Shown: in pieces, positions 52,028 through 60,470 of the stretch
Layout of the letters: the number at the start of each line of letters is the position of its first letter
Numbering within the stretch: position 1 is the stretch's first letter
NCBI RefSeq assembly: GCF_000620505.1
Contig: NZ_JIBC01000011.1
Span: 1-64,000, forward strand
Reading direction: 5' to 3'
DNA length: 64,000 nucleotides
Source: Sulfitobacter sp. 20_GPM-1509m
GTDB taxonomy: Bacteria > Pseudomonadota > Alphaproteobacteria > Rhodobacterales > Rhodobacteraceae
Position numbers and translations under genes: made by a program
The notes under the pieces: model-generated
What the model was told of the DNA's origin: nothing
Databases searched by the model: none
What the model saw: the letters and a program-made list of their open reading frames with translations, nothing else

Positions 52028-53136
52028 GCCGCGCCGCGATTATATCCGCCGGGCTCTGCCTTGGCCTCGGTGCCCTGCCTGCGTTCGCCCAAGGCGTGCC
52101 GACGCAGGACAATTCCGCGATCGGCCGCGCCATCGCGCGGGTGACAGCACTCGCCGAGGACCTGGGCGTCCAGCAGGACAAAAACGGCACCGAGACGACC
52201 CTGGCCGATGTCCAGGCCGACCAGCTACGCGTACTTGAGGAGATGACGGCGGCCATCTCCGGGCCCGGCTTCGATATCCGCGTGCTCGAGAGCAATGCGG
52301 ATTTCGGAGTGGCGGCCGTCTATCCCAGTACCGACCCGAACCCGATGAACAACCGCCTCTTTGGCGAGGGTCGCGAGACCGTCGAGATTATGATCGTCGA
52401 GGTCGCGGACGAGTTCGCAGGCGCCCCCGGCGTGGCCCGCACAGGCCTCTCAGCCACCCAATGGCGCTGCCTCTTCCAGGCCCTGATCAAGCAGGAAAGC
52501 CGCTTCAATGTCGCCGCACAAAGCCCGGTTGGAGCCTATGGGCTGACCCAGCTCATGCCCGGCACCGCCTCCGACCTTGGCGTCGACCGCTACAACGTGA
52601 AGGACAACCTGCGCGGCGGCGCGCGTTACATCACCACGCAACTGAATCGCTTCGGCAACATCCCCCATGCACTCGCGGCCTATAACGCGGGACCTGGCCG
52701 GGTCATCGAATACGGCGGCGTGCCGCCTTTCGCCGAGACCCAAGGTTACGTGCGCAACATCTCGAAGTTCTACAACGAATACCTCGCTGTCGTGGATGGC
52801 GCCGACGCGCTCGGCACGCTCTCGCCTTCGGACTTTGCACTCGCCGAATATGCCAGCATCTCCGAGGCGGGCGTCTATTACGCGGCCGACAGCTCCGCAA
52901 CCACGGAACAGGTGATCAACCGCCTGGTCGCGATCATCCTGCAGATCGACGCCCAGCCCAATGCCAAGGCGGCCTGGGAGCTCAACACCTATGCCAAGGC
53001 CGAGATCGGCCGCATCCTCAACCTCCGCGTCCGGCTGATGGCCGCAAACCAGCAGCGCGAGGCGGCCTATGCGCAGCACCTCGTCGCTGACCGGCTCACT
53101 GAGCGCGATTTCATGCAAATGGGAGTTCCCGAATGA
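52024..53136 (+). CDS. VirB5-like/lytic transglycosylase hybrid
   Basis: 370 residues. Signal peptide (SRAAIISAGLCLGLGALPAFA), then GVPTQDNSAIGRAIARVTALAEDLGVQ, which resembles the beginning of the next gene's VirB5-like protein. From about residue 140 comes an SLT domain with catalytic Glu about 158 (LIKQESRFNVAAQSPVGAYGLTQLMPGTA) and AYNAGPGRVIEYGGVPPF. The last 100 residues are alpha-helical and again VirB5-like (VINRLVAIILQIDAQPNAKA, LRVRLMAANQQREAAYA). So a peptidoglycan-cutting domain seems inserted in a VirB5-type frame. It is coupled to both neighbours by start/stop overlaps. The operon already has a separate VirB1 gene. Confidence 0.75.
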   Translation: MSRAAIISAGLCLGLGALPAFAQGVPTQDNSAIGRAIARVTALAEDLGVQQDKNGTETTLADVQADQLRVLEEMTAAISGPGFDIRVLESNADFGVAAVYPSTDPNPMNNRLFGEGRETVEIMIVEVADEFAGAPGVARTGLSATQWRCLFQALIKQESRFNVAAQSPVGAYGLTQLMPGTASDLGVDRYNVKDNLRGGARYITTQLNRFGNIPHALAAYNAGPGRVIEYGGVPPFAETQGYVRNISKFYNEYLAVVDGADALGTLSPSDFALAEYASISEAGVYYAADSSATTEQVINRLVAIILQIDAQPNAKAAWELNTYAKAEIGRILNLRVRLMAANQQREAAYAQHLVADRLTERDFMQMGVPE

Positions 53137-53900
53137 AACGACTTCTTCTGACCGCCGCCGCGGTTACAACGCTCGGGCTCTCAGGCCCCGCCACGGCCCA
53201 GGGTGTCCCAACCTTTGACGGCTCGGCGCTACAGCAGTTCGTGGCGCAGCTCGAACACATGGCCGAAGACTTGAACGTCCAGATGCAACAGCTGACCACA
53301 ATGCGGCTGGAGTTGGAAACCCAGCTGTCGCAACTGACGAACCTCGAAGCGCAACTGACTTCGTTGATCGAGGGCAGCGGCTTGGGCGAGCTCTTCGCAA
53401 CGGTCGAAGAATTCCGCGCGCTGCGCGGCAAGCTGGTGGCCCCGCTGAATACCGCGCAATCCTTGGCCAGCGGCGATTTCCTGAGTGGCTTCAATCCCGG
53501 CGCTGAGCTATCGGCCTCGGTCGAACGGGTGCTCTCCGGCAGTGGCTTCACCTCGGAACGGTTGACCACGCTGTCGGGATCGGATCAGCCCGCCGACAAC
53601 CGCATCGCGACCTCGGCCGGGGCCAGCGCCATGCTCTCCGTCGCCGCGCAGGAAAGCCACGAGGAGGCCGGCCAAAGCCTCGGGCGGCTCGAGACCATGG
53701 TCGGGCTGATCGACGATCAGGACGGGCTGAAAGCCGCCGTCGATCTCAATACCCGCGTCACCGCCGAGCTCGGCATCATCCTGACCCAGATCTGGCGGCT
53801 GGAAGCGGCCCAGGGTGTCAGCGCCGGTCAGCTCGGCGTCGTCGATGCCGCGACCCTCGCGGATGAGCGCAAGTTCCGGTCGATGGCGGTGGATCCATGA
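53133..53900 (+). CDS. virB5: VirB5-like minor pilus component
   Basis: 255 residues with a Sec signal peptide (MKRLLLTAAAVTTLGLSGPATAQ). It opens with GVPTFDGSALQQFVAQLEHMAEDLNVQMQQL and is mainly alpha-helical and glutamine-rich, with helices expected about residues 30-80 and 170-235, which fits VirB5/TrbJ. VirB5 sits at the pilus tip and aids contact with recipient cells. It sits between the transglycosylase hybrid and a small secreted protein with four-base overlaps. Confidence 0.82.
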   Translation: MKRLLLTAAAVTTLGLSGPATAQGVPTFDGSALQQFVAQLEHMAEDLNVQMQQLTTMRLELETQLSQLTNLEAQLTSLIEGSGLGELFATVEEFRALRGKLVAPLNTAQSLASGDFLSGFNPGAELSASVERVLSGSGFTSERLTTLSGSDQPADNRIATSAGASAMLSVAAQESHEEAGQSLGRLETMVGLIDDQDGLKAAVDLNTRVTAELGIILTQIWRLEAAQGVSAGQLGVVDAATLADERKFRSMAVDP

Positions 53901-54334
53901 AGATGAGATCGTTCCGCCACCTCCCCGAGTTTCGGTGCCTTGGTCTTGCAGCGCTTGTCGTGAGTGCCCTGCCCTGTGCCGCGCTGGCCCAGGCCCCGAC
54001 CACGGACCTGTCCAGCAATACGCCCTTCAGCACGATGGCCATCGCGCGGGACGAGGGCGACGCCTGCCGTGTCCCGAAACCGCCCGTCGAGCTGGCCGAG
54101 ACAGCCTATGTTCGGAATGGTTACCGCGCGATCATGAGACTGATGGCTGCAGAGAGATGGCAGAAGACAGGGTCGTGTGAATGCTTTTTGGAGACGATTT
54201 CTTGGGAGGAAGTCATCGAGCAGTCAGACGCATTCAAAGTTTCCGATGACCCCCGCCGACCTTTCGATGTGTCCGACCTGAGGCAACGAGCAGATGCCAT
54301 ACTGGCTCAGCGTGATCAGGCCTGCGTCGACTAA
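53897..54334 (+). CDS. Exported hypothetical protein between virB5 and virB6
   Basis: 145 residues with a signal peptide ending about AALAQAPTTD. The mature part contains a cysteine motif (GSCECFLETISWEEV) and two other cysteines. I recognise no family. In several conjugative systems the gene between virB5 and virB6 encodes an entry-exclusion protein or a VirB7-like component, so a similar role is conceivable. The second half (from about 54120) is less GC-rich than its surroundings. Confidence 0.6.
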   Translation: MKMRSFRHLPEFRCLGLAALVVSALPCAALAQAPTTDLSSNTPFSTMAIARDEGDACRVPKPPVELAETAYVRNGYRAIMRLMAAERWQKTGSCECFLETISWEEVIEQSDAFKVSDDPRRPFDVSDLRQRADAILAQRDQACVD

Positions 54335-55362
54335 TGGGCATCATACGCGATATCCTGAGTCAGGTCGATGTTGCTGTGAATACCGTGGCGCAGGACGGCT
54401 TTATCTCTTCGGCCGCCTCGGTCGGCAACGTCATCTCGGCGGGTGCGACACTGCTCCTCGTGCTTCTGGGCATCAACGCCGTAATGCAACTGCGCCCTCT
54501 GCCCTTCGGTACCGGTTTCGCCTTTGGCGTGAAGGTCGCGCTCGTGGGGATCTTCGCGCAAAGTTGGGCCAACTTCAGCGTCATCTATGATATCGTCACG
54601 GACGTTCCTGACAGCATAGGTGCGGCTATCCTCGACCTGACCGCAACTGGCGACGAAGCTGGGATCTATGAAAGCCTCGACAATATGGTCGCGCGTATCA
54701 CCGCCTATGGCGACACGATCGGCGACCGCGCGGGCTGGGTCTTCGGCGCGGTCCTGGGCGCGATCTTCTTCGTGCTTTCCGCCGTCTTTGCCGCCGTCAC
54801 CGCCGGGATCATCGCCTTTGCCAAAATCGTCTTCGCGCTGATGATCGTCATCGCACCCTTCATGATCATGACCTCGCTGTTTAAACCGACCCAATCCCTC
54901 TTCGAGGCCTGGACCCGCGCCACCATCGGCTATGCGCTCATGCCCGTCGCGGCCGCAGGCGCGGCGGGCATTATCGTTGCGATCGCAGAGGCCATCGGGG
55001 ATGCTTCCGCCGACCCCGGCGATGTCGAGACCGTCAGCCTCATCCTGCCCTTCCTCGTGATCTTGATCCTCAGCGCCGGGATCATGGCCTCGGTCCCCTA
55101 CATCGCGTCCAACTTGACCGGTGTCGTCGGCATTGCCTCCAACGCCGTGGGTCTGACCGGCCTCGCGCGGCAGGGTTTCGTGAACACGCGCCAATATGGC
55201 ACCGGCGCAACCGCGCGCCTCGTCACCGGCAAGTCCCCGCATGAGCTGAACCAGATGGCCAATGCGGGTGTGGTGAAGACCGGCGAGATGATCCGGCAAA
55301 GCCCCGGCGCGCTTCTCTCCGCCGCCAAGACCTTCCGCAAACCAGATTTGAAAGACGACTGA
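54334..55362 (+). CDS. virB6: VirB6 polytopic channel protein
   Basis: 342 residues with about six hydrophobic segments: VISAGATLLLVLLGINAVM, AGWVFGAVLGAIFFVLSAVFAAVTAGIIAF and further ones to about residue 270, then a soluble tail. The pattern and position match VirB6/TrbL. It forms part of the inner-membrane channel. Shares one base with the preceding stop. Confidence 0.9.
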   Translation: MGIIRDILSQVDVAVNTVAQDGFISSAASVGNVISAGATLLLVLLGINAVMQLRPLPFGTGFAFGVKVALVGIFAQSWANFSVIYDIVTDVPDSIGAAILDLTATGDEAGIYESLDNMVARITAYGDTIGDRAGWVFGAVLGAIFFVLSAVFAAVTAGIIAFAKIVFALMIVIAPFMIMTSLFKPTQSLFEAWTRATIGYALMPVAAAGAAGIIVAIAEAIGDASADPGDVETVSLILPFLVILILSAGIMASVPYIASNLTGVVGIASNAVGLTGLARQGFVNTRQYGTGATARLVTGKSPHELNQMANAGVVKTGEMIRQSPGALLSAAKTFRKPDLKDD

Positions 55363-55363
55363 C

Positions 55364-56044
55364 TTGAAGAAGCTTGTGACCAGTTCTCCCGCGCCCGACC
55401 GGGACGCATTTGAAGCGGATTTCATCTACGGGCCGAGGCGGCGCGAGCGCTTTGCCTGGTTCGTCGCGGCGGCGGGCGTGCTGGTCGGCGTGGCCGGACT
55501 GGTCGCAGGCGCGAGCCTCTTTCCCCTCAAAACGACCGAGACCTTCGTGGTCGTGGTCGACAAGGAAACCGGCGAGATGGACCGGGTGGCCGCGGTTCAG
55601 GCGCTGACCCTTTCCGAGAGCGACGCCATCATTCAGGCCAATCTCGTAGCCTATGTCGACGATCGCGAGACCTATGACCTGACCGATGGTGAGCAACGTA
55701 TCAATGGAGTGCTCGACCGTTCGGACGGCGATGCCGCCCGCACATTGCGCGATCTCTGGTCCTCGACCAATGAGGACTACCCGATTACCGTCTATGGCCG
55801 CGACGCCAAGATCGAAGTGGTGATCAAGTCGGTGAACCAGATCGAGCGCGGCGTGGCCCAGGTCCGCTTCACCCGCACGCTGCGCCGCCCGCGCGACACG
55901 CGCACTGTCACCCGGCCTTACGTCGCTACGGTCGGCTACGACTTCCAACCCGAAACCCGCCAGCGCCTTCAGGACGTCTGGGCCAATCCCTTGGGCTTCG
56001 TGGTGACCTCCTACCGCGTTGACGCCGAGACCCTGGAGAACTGA
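55364..56044 (+). CDS. virB8: VirB8 core component
   Basis: 226 residues from TTG 55364 (a GTG at 55376 is an alternative). One N-terminal membrane helix (AWFVAAAGVLVGVAGLVAGA) and a periplasmic NTF2-like domain with ETFVVVVDKETGEMDRV, YDLTDGEQRINGVL and DAKIEVVIKSVNQIERGVAQVRFTR. VirB8 nucleates assembly and contacts VirB9 and VirB10. Confidence 0.92.
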   Translation: MKKLVTSSPAPDRDAFEADFIYGPRRRERFAWFVAAAGVLVGVAGLVAGASLFPLKTTETFVVVVDKETGEMDRVAAVQALTLSESDAIIQANLVAYVDDRETYDLTDGEQRINGVLDRSDGDAARTLRDLWSSTNEDYPITVYGRDAKIEVVIKSVNQIERGVAQVRFTRTLRRPRDTRTVTRPYVATVGYDFQPETRQRLQDVWANPLGFVVTSYRVDAETLEN

Positions 56045-56049
56045 CCCTC

Positions 56050-56772
56050 ATGAAATCCCTGCCCGCGCTCCTCCTAACGCTTGCCTTCCCTATGACCGCA
56101 CTCGCCGAGGCCACGCCCCAGGGCGGGTCGCTCGACATCCGCATCCGAACCGCCGTCTATAACGAAAACCAGGTTTACCGGATCGAAACCGATCTAAGGC
56201 ATTCGACCACGATTCATTTCGGGGCAGGTGAGCGGTTCGAGGCGGTGATTGTCGGCGACACCGAGAGCTTCCAGGTCGATCCGATCCCCGAGCTTGGCAA
56301 CGTGCTGACCATCAAGCCGCATGTGGCCAAGGCTGAGACCAACATGACGGTGATCACCAACCGCCGCACCTATTCCTTCCATCTGCGCGAGGGCTCGATC
56401 CCAAACCGCACCGGCATGTTCTTCGAGGTGCGCTTCCGCTACCCCGATGAGGAACGCCGCGCGGCGGGTGCCACCCAGCCCAAGGGCTATGATGCGCCGC
56501 GCAACTACAACTACCGCGTCTCGGGGATCGGCGACTTCCGCCCCAGCCATATCTATGACGACGGGCGCTATACGTATTTCGTCTTCCCGGAGAACGGTCG
56601 ACAGCCAGCGCTTTTCAAGGCCGATGACCAGGGCCGTGAGCGCACGGTGAACTGGACCCAGCAAGGCAACACCGTCCGCGTGCTCGGGGTGAACACCTAC
56701 TGGACACTGCGCATCGGTGACGAAGCGATCTGCGCCTGGCGCGACGAAAGCGCGATCTACGTGAGCAACTGA
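56050..56772 (+). CDS. virB9: VirB9 outer-membrane core component
   Basis: 240 residues: signal peptide ending TALAEA, then DIRIRTAVYNENQVYRIETDLRHSTTIHFGAGE, TIKPHVAKAETNMTVITNRRTYSFHLRE and the C-terminal domain NYNYRVSG, DDGRYTYFVFPEN. These are characteristic for VirB9/TrbG. With VirB10 and a VirB7-type lipoprotein it forms the outer-membrane ring. GGAG of the preceding gene's end serves as ribosome site. Confidence 0.93.
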   Translation: MKSLPALLLTLAFPMTALAEATPQGGSLDIRIRTAVYNENQVYRIETDLRHSTTIHFGAGERFEAVIVGDTESFQVDPIPELGNVLTIKPHVAKAETNMTVITNRRTYSFHLREGSIPNRTGMFFEVRFRYPDEERRAAGATQPKGYDAPRNYNYRVSGIGDFRPSHIYDDGRYTYFVFPENGRQPALFKADDQGRERTVNWTQQGNTVRVLGVNTYWTLRIGDEAICAWRDESAIYVSN

Positions 56773-56774
56773 CC

Positions 56775-58199
56775 ATGGCCGATCAAACCCCTCCCGATCT
56801 GCAGGACCGCCTCGATCAATTCAGCCAGCGCGGCAAATCCAAGCGCCGGGGCAACAGCCTCGGGGTCGGCGCGCTCGCCGCTGCCCTCGCCCTGGGCGGC
56901 GCCGGGGTCGCGTATTTTCTGGCAACCGGCCTGCAGGAGAGTGACAGCGCCCTCGAGACTTCCGATGTCGAGACCTTCCAGGATCGCCGCCCCGGTACCG
57001 GTGGACGGTTGGAGTTCCCTCCCGACGAGACCGAGCAAAGGGTCAATGACGCGCTGATCGCCGTCGAGGAGGCCCTCGACGTGCCCGCCGCCCCTGCCCC
57101 GGAACCGAGCGCCGAGGTGCTGGCGGAGATCGCCAAACTGCGCGAAGCCCTCGCCGCCAGCCAGTCCACCCGCAATTCGGAAATACAGTCCGCCGTCGCG
57201 GACCTGCGCGAGGCCTTCGACGAGCAGAAGGCCGCGCTGGAAGCCACTCTGGCCGCAAAGGAGGTCGAGCTTGCCAATCTGCAGCGCCAGACCGAGTCCC
57301 GGTTAGAAGGGCTGCAATCCATGCTCGATGCCGAACGGGCGCAGCGCGAAGGGCTCGAGGCCGAACTTGACCGCGAAGGGCTGATCGCCGACCAACGCCT
57401 TCTTGAGGAACGCCGTCGTCAGGAAGAGGAACAACGACAACGCGAGGCCGAGAGGGTCGCCGAGGAGCTTCTGACCGCGCAGATCAAATCCCCCGCGGTG
57501 GTCTATGCCGATGGTCCCCGCGGGGGTGCGAATGGCGCGGCGGTGACCGACCCTGCTGCCACTGGCACCGGTGTAACGATGCTCTCGGGCAATGAGCGGT
57601 TCCTGCAGAGCGCGCCACCGCTCGAGGTGCAGGAGGCCGCCCGCCTCACCCATCCCGAGCGCACGCTGACCCAGGGTTCGGTCGTCCAGGCGGCCTTGCA
57701 GACCGCCATCAACAGCGACCTGCCCGGGTCCGTCGTCGCGGTGGTGAATGAACCGGTTCCGGCGTTTTCCGGGGACCGGATCCTGATCCCCCGGGGTTCC
57801 CGCCTTTTTGGCCAATATCGCTCCGGGATCGACATGCACCAAAAGCGTATCCTGATCCGTTGGACCCGCGTCCTGACCCCGGACGGCACCTCGATGGAGA
57901 TCGCCGCCGTGGGCGGGGACCAGCTGGGCCGCTCGGGCCTGACCGGCCTGGTCGACAACAAGTTCGCCGAACGCTTCGGCGGGGCAGCGTTGATTTCCGT
58001 GATCGGGGCGGCACCAGCCGTCGCGGCCGAGAGCAGCAACAATGAGACCACCAGCATCGTTCTGGGCGATGTCGGCAGCGACCTTCAGGATGCGGTCGGG
58101 TCGGTCATCGCCGACCAAGTCTCAATCGCGCCGACGATCTATGTCGATCAGGGCGCATCGGTGAGCGTACTCGTCGACCGGGATGTGGTGATCTATTGA
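56775..58199 (+). CDS. virB10: VirB10 envelope-spanning core component
   Basis: 474 residues: short cytoplasmic part, one membrane helix (GVGALAAALALGGAGVAYFLATG), a long coiled-coil/charged periplasmic region (about residues 90-240, many Glu, Gln, Arg), then the beta-barrel domain with LTQGSVVQAALQTAINSDLPG, RILIPRGSRLFGQYRSG and FAERFGGAALISVIG. It transmits energy from the inner-membrane ATPases to the outer-membrane pore. Confidence 0.95.
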   Translation: MADQTPPDLQDRLDQFSQRGKSKRRGNSLGVGALAAALALGGAGVAYFLATGLQESDSALETSDVETFQDRRPGTGGRLEFPPDETEQRVNDALIAVEEALDVPAAPAPEPSAEVLAEIAKLREALAASQSTRNSEIQSAVADLREAFDEQKAALEATLAAKEVELANLQRQTESRLEGLQSMLDAERAQREGLEAELDREGLIADQRLLEERRRQEEEQRQREAERVAEELLTAQIKSPAVVYADGPRGGANGAAVTDPAATGTGVTMLSGNERFLQSAPPLEVQEAARLTHPERTLTQGSVVQAALQTAINSDLPGSVVAVVNEPVPAFSGDRILIPRGSRLFGQYRSGIDMHQKRILIRWTRVLTPDGTSMEIAAVGGDQLGRSGLTGLVDNKFAERFGGAALISVIGAAPAVAAESSNNETTSIVLGDVGSDLQDAVGSVIADQVSIAPTIYVDQGASVSVLVDRDVVIY

Positions 58200-59179
58200 C
58201 CGAGGCCGGATCACCAGCGTCGTATCTCGAACGTTATCTCGACCCGTTCCGCGACCTCCTGAGGCGCGACGACGTGGTCGAGATCGCGATCAATCCGGAC
58301 GGCAAGGTCTGGCTCGAGGTGGCGGGCGACGCCACCATGCGCCACGAAGGCCAGACCGTGGACCGTACCACGGCCCTCAACATGGCCCAAACCATTGTCG
58401 GCGATGCCAAGGCCCGCGTCTCTGAAAAGAACCCGCTCGTCTCCGGCAAGGTGGAATATGCAGGCCGTCCGCTTCGGGTCCAGGTCGCTGTGCCACCCGC
58501 CATCGATCGCGGCGCATCGATCACGATCCGCCTCTTCGCCTCGGGCAGCGTCAGGGACTACGCCCCGACCTATCTGTTCGGCAAGGCCGTCTCGCTCGAC
58601 GCCCTCCGCGCTGAAAAGATGAAGAACATCGCCCAACTTGCCGAGGAAAACCTTGAGGGTGCACTTCAAACCTTGGTCGAGGCGCGATTGAACGTCCTGA
58701 TCAGCGGCGGCACATCGACCGGCAAGACCACCTTCGCACGGCACCTTCTGACCCATGTGGGCGAACACGAGCGGCTGATCACCATCGAGGACGCGTTCGA
58801 GCTCTTACCCAGCCAGCCGAACACCGTCGCACTTCTGGCCGACCGCGGAGCCGGTTCGCAACGCAGCTCCAACGCCCTCCTTCAGGCTTCCCTCCGCATG
58901 CGCCCCGACCGGATCATCGTCGGCGAGCTGCGCGGTGCCGAGGCCCTGACCTATCTCGAGGCAATCAACACCGGCCATGGCGGATCTGTCTCGACCATCC
59001 ATGCCGAGACCGCAGAACTCGCCATCGACCGGCTGGCAATCATGGTGCTTCAGGCCGGCACGCTGCTGACCTTCGCCGAGGTGCGGGAATACATTCGGAA
59101 GTCCATCGACGTGATCGTTCAGCTCGGGCGGGCCGAGGGAAGTCGCGGGATTACGGAGTTTTATTTGCCGGGAAAGTGA
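58196..59179 (+). CDS. virB11: VirB11 hexameric ATPase
   Basis: 327 residues from TTG 58196 (overlaps VirB10 stop). Walker A GGTSTGKTTF at about residues 170-179, Asp box ITIEDAFEL, Walker B RIIVGELRGAEAL and His box GHGGSVSTIHAET. VirB11 works with VirB4 and the coupling protein to drive assembly and transfer. Last recognisable virB gene; virD4 and a relaxase are not in this window. Confidence 0.95.
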   Translation: MTEAGSPASYLERYLDPFRDLLRRDDVVEIAINPDGKVWLEVAGDATMRHEGQTVDRTTALNMAQTIVGDAKARVSEKNPLVSGKVEYAGRPLRVQVAVPPAIDRGASITIRLFASGSVRDYAPTYLFGKAVSLDALRAEKMKNIAQLAEENLEGALQTLVEARLNVLISGGTSTGKTTFARHLLTHVGEHERLITIEDAFELLPSQPNTVALLADRGAGSQRSSNALLQASLRMRPDRIIVGELRGAEALTYLEAINTGHGGSVSTIHAETAELAIDRLAIMVLQAGTLLTFAEVREYIRKSIDVIVQLGRAEGSRGITEFYLPGK

Positions 59180-59364
59180 GACAGCTCGTCGTTCAGAAGC
59201 AATCAGGCAGAAACTGCGGCGCTGTGGCCATCACGGATTCTATCGTTCAGGGAAAACTCGACGACGCGCAGCAACAGGCGGCACGCACCGTCAATTTGTA
59301 TCTGTCAAAACGGGCTGATCAAAAATCAGATGCAAGTATGGACTTCCAGACTAACTTCCACTAA
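59176..59364 (+). CDS. Doubtful small ORF at the virB/dnd junction
   Basis: 62 codons starting at a GTG that overlaps the VirB11 stop. The product (VVQKQSGRNCGAVAITDSIVQGKLDDAQQQAARTV) matches no family. Codon use is intermediate between its neighbours. The end of the frame holds a tandem CTAACTTCCA (59351-59369). It may be a real coupled small gene, the remains of another gene, or chance. Confidence 0.25.
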   Translation: MRQLVVQKQSGRNCGAVAITDSIVQGKLDDAQQQAARTVNLYLSKRADQKSDASMDFQTNFH

Positions 59365-59384
59365 CTTCCGGCTAGGAGGTATCC

Positions 59385-60470
59385 ATGGCAAATGAACTGA
59401 CCTTTGAAGCGATCCGGGGTGTGCAGTCTCGCACTGCTTACTACACCGTAATGGTGCCGATGAAAATGGTTCCACGCCTATTCATCTTCGATGGAGACGG
59501 TTTGCCGCCTGATCTTCGTGCACAACGTGTACTTTCGAAAGCAAGGGTTCCCCAAATTGCGAACTATCTGGCGGAAAATTGGGATAATTACATCCTATCC
59601 TCCCTTTGCGCTTCTGTAGACGGAGACCTCACGTTCACGCCAGCTGGTAGCGATGGTTCACTAAGAAATGTCGGCACCCTCAGTTTTGCTATGGATGCAC
59701 GCATTATCTTGAACGACGGTCAGCATCGCCGCGCAGCAATCGAAGAAGCCCTGAAGACCCGGCCTGCGCTAGAGAACGAGACTATTTCGGTCGTAGTTTT
59801 TGCGGATCGCGGACTGGGAAGAAGCCAGCAAATGTTTTCTGATTTAAACATGAACGCAGTAAGACCCTCGAATTCACTCAATATACTTTACGACAAGCGC
59901 GATCCACTTGCGGGACTATCTGTTGACGTATTTCGTCAGGTCCCTTTCTTTAATCGTTTTCTCGAGCTTGAAAAAAAATCTCTCTCAAATCGGACGACGA
60001 AACTTTACACGCTGTCAAGTTTGCAACAAGCGCATGAGTGGATGGTCGGTCCTACGGGTGATCGCTTTGGCGCTTCAACCCTCGATCGCGTCGTACAATT
60101 CTGGAATGTGCTTTATAACATCATGGACGATTGGCAACGGCTGGACGGGGGTAGTCTGAATGCACATGACCTCCGACAGAACACCGTACACTCCCACGGT
60201 GTTTTGTTGCAGTCGTTCGGCGTTCTTGGAGGATCTTTAATTGATGCATTTCCGGAGACATGGCCCGAGAAACTCCAATCACTGTCATCCTTGGACTGGT
60301 CACGACGCAATGCGACACTTTGGGAAGGTAAAGTAATGAATGACGCGCGTATGAATGGCCAACGCAGAAGCGTTCTACTTGGTGCAGCGATTCTGTTTGA
60401 AACGGTCGGTTTACCATTAGAACTCAGAATGAAAGCTGCGATCGACGCGCAGGGCCAGGTTGCGGCATGA
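59385..60470 (+). CDS. dndB: DndB, regulator of DNA phosphorothioation (DGQHR domain)
   Basis: 361 residues, with AGGAGG before the ATG. The diagnostic motif DGQHR is at residues 111-115 within ARIILNDGQHRRAAIEEAL, and SDLNMNAVRPSNSLNILYD follows as in DndB. DndB is not part of the modification chemistry itself; in studied systems it dampens dnd expression and adjusts modification level. The stop overlaps the dndC start (ATGA). The gene is visibly less GC-rich than virB11. Confidence 0.92.
   Translation: MANELTFEAIRGVQSRTAYYTVMVPMKMVPRLFIFDGDGLPPDLRAQRVLSKARVPQIANYLAENWDNYILSSLCASVDGDLTFTPAGSDGSLRNVGTLSFAMDARIILNDGQHRRAAIEEALKTRPALENETISVVVFADRGLGRSQQMFSDLNMNAVRPSNSLNILYDKRDPLAGLSVDVFRQVPFFNRFLELEKKSLSNRTTKLYTLSSLQQAHEWMVGPTGDRFGASTLDRVVQFWNVLYNIMDDWQRLDGGSLNAHDLRQNTVHSHGVLLQSFGVLGGSLIDAFPETWPEKLQSLSSLDWSRRNATLWEGKVMNDARMNGQRRSVLLGAAILFETVGLPLELRMKAAIDAQGQVAA

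Noticed and set aside
54331-55425. 364-codon minus-strand frame opposite virB6
   Set aside because: Antisense shadow of a GC-rich gene; Asp/Gly/His-rich composition with no domain, while virB6 is clear on the plus strand.
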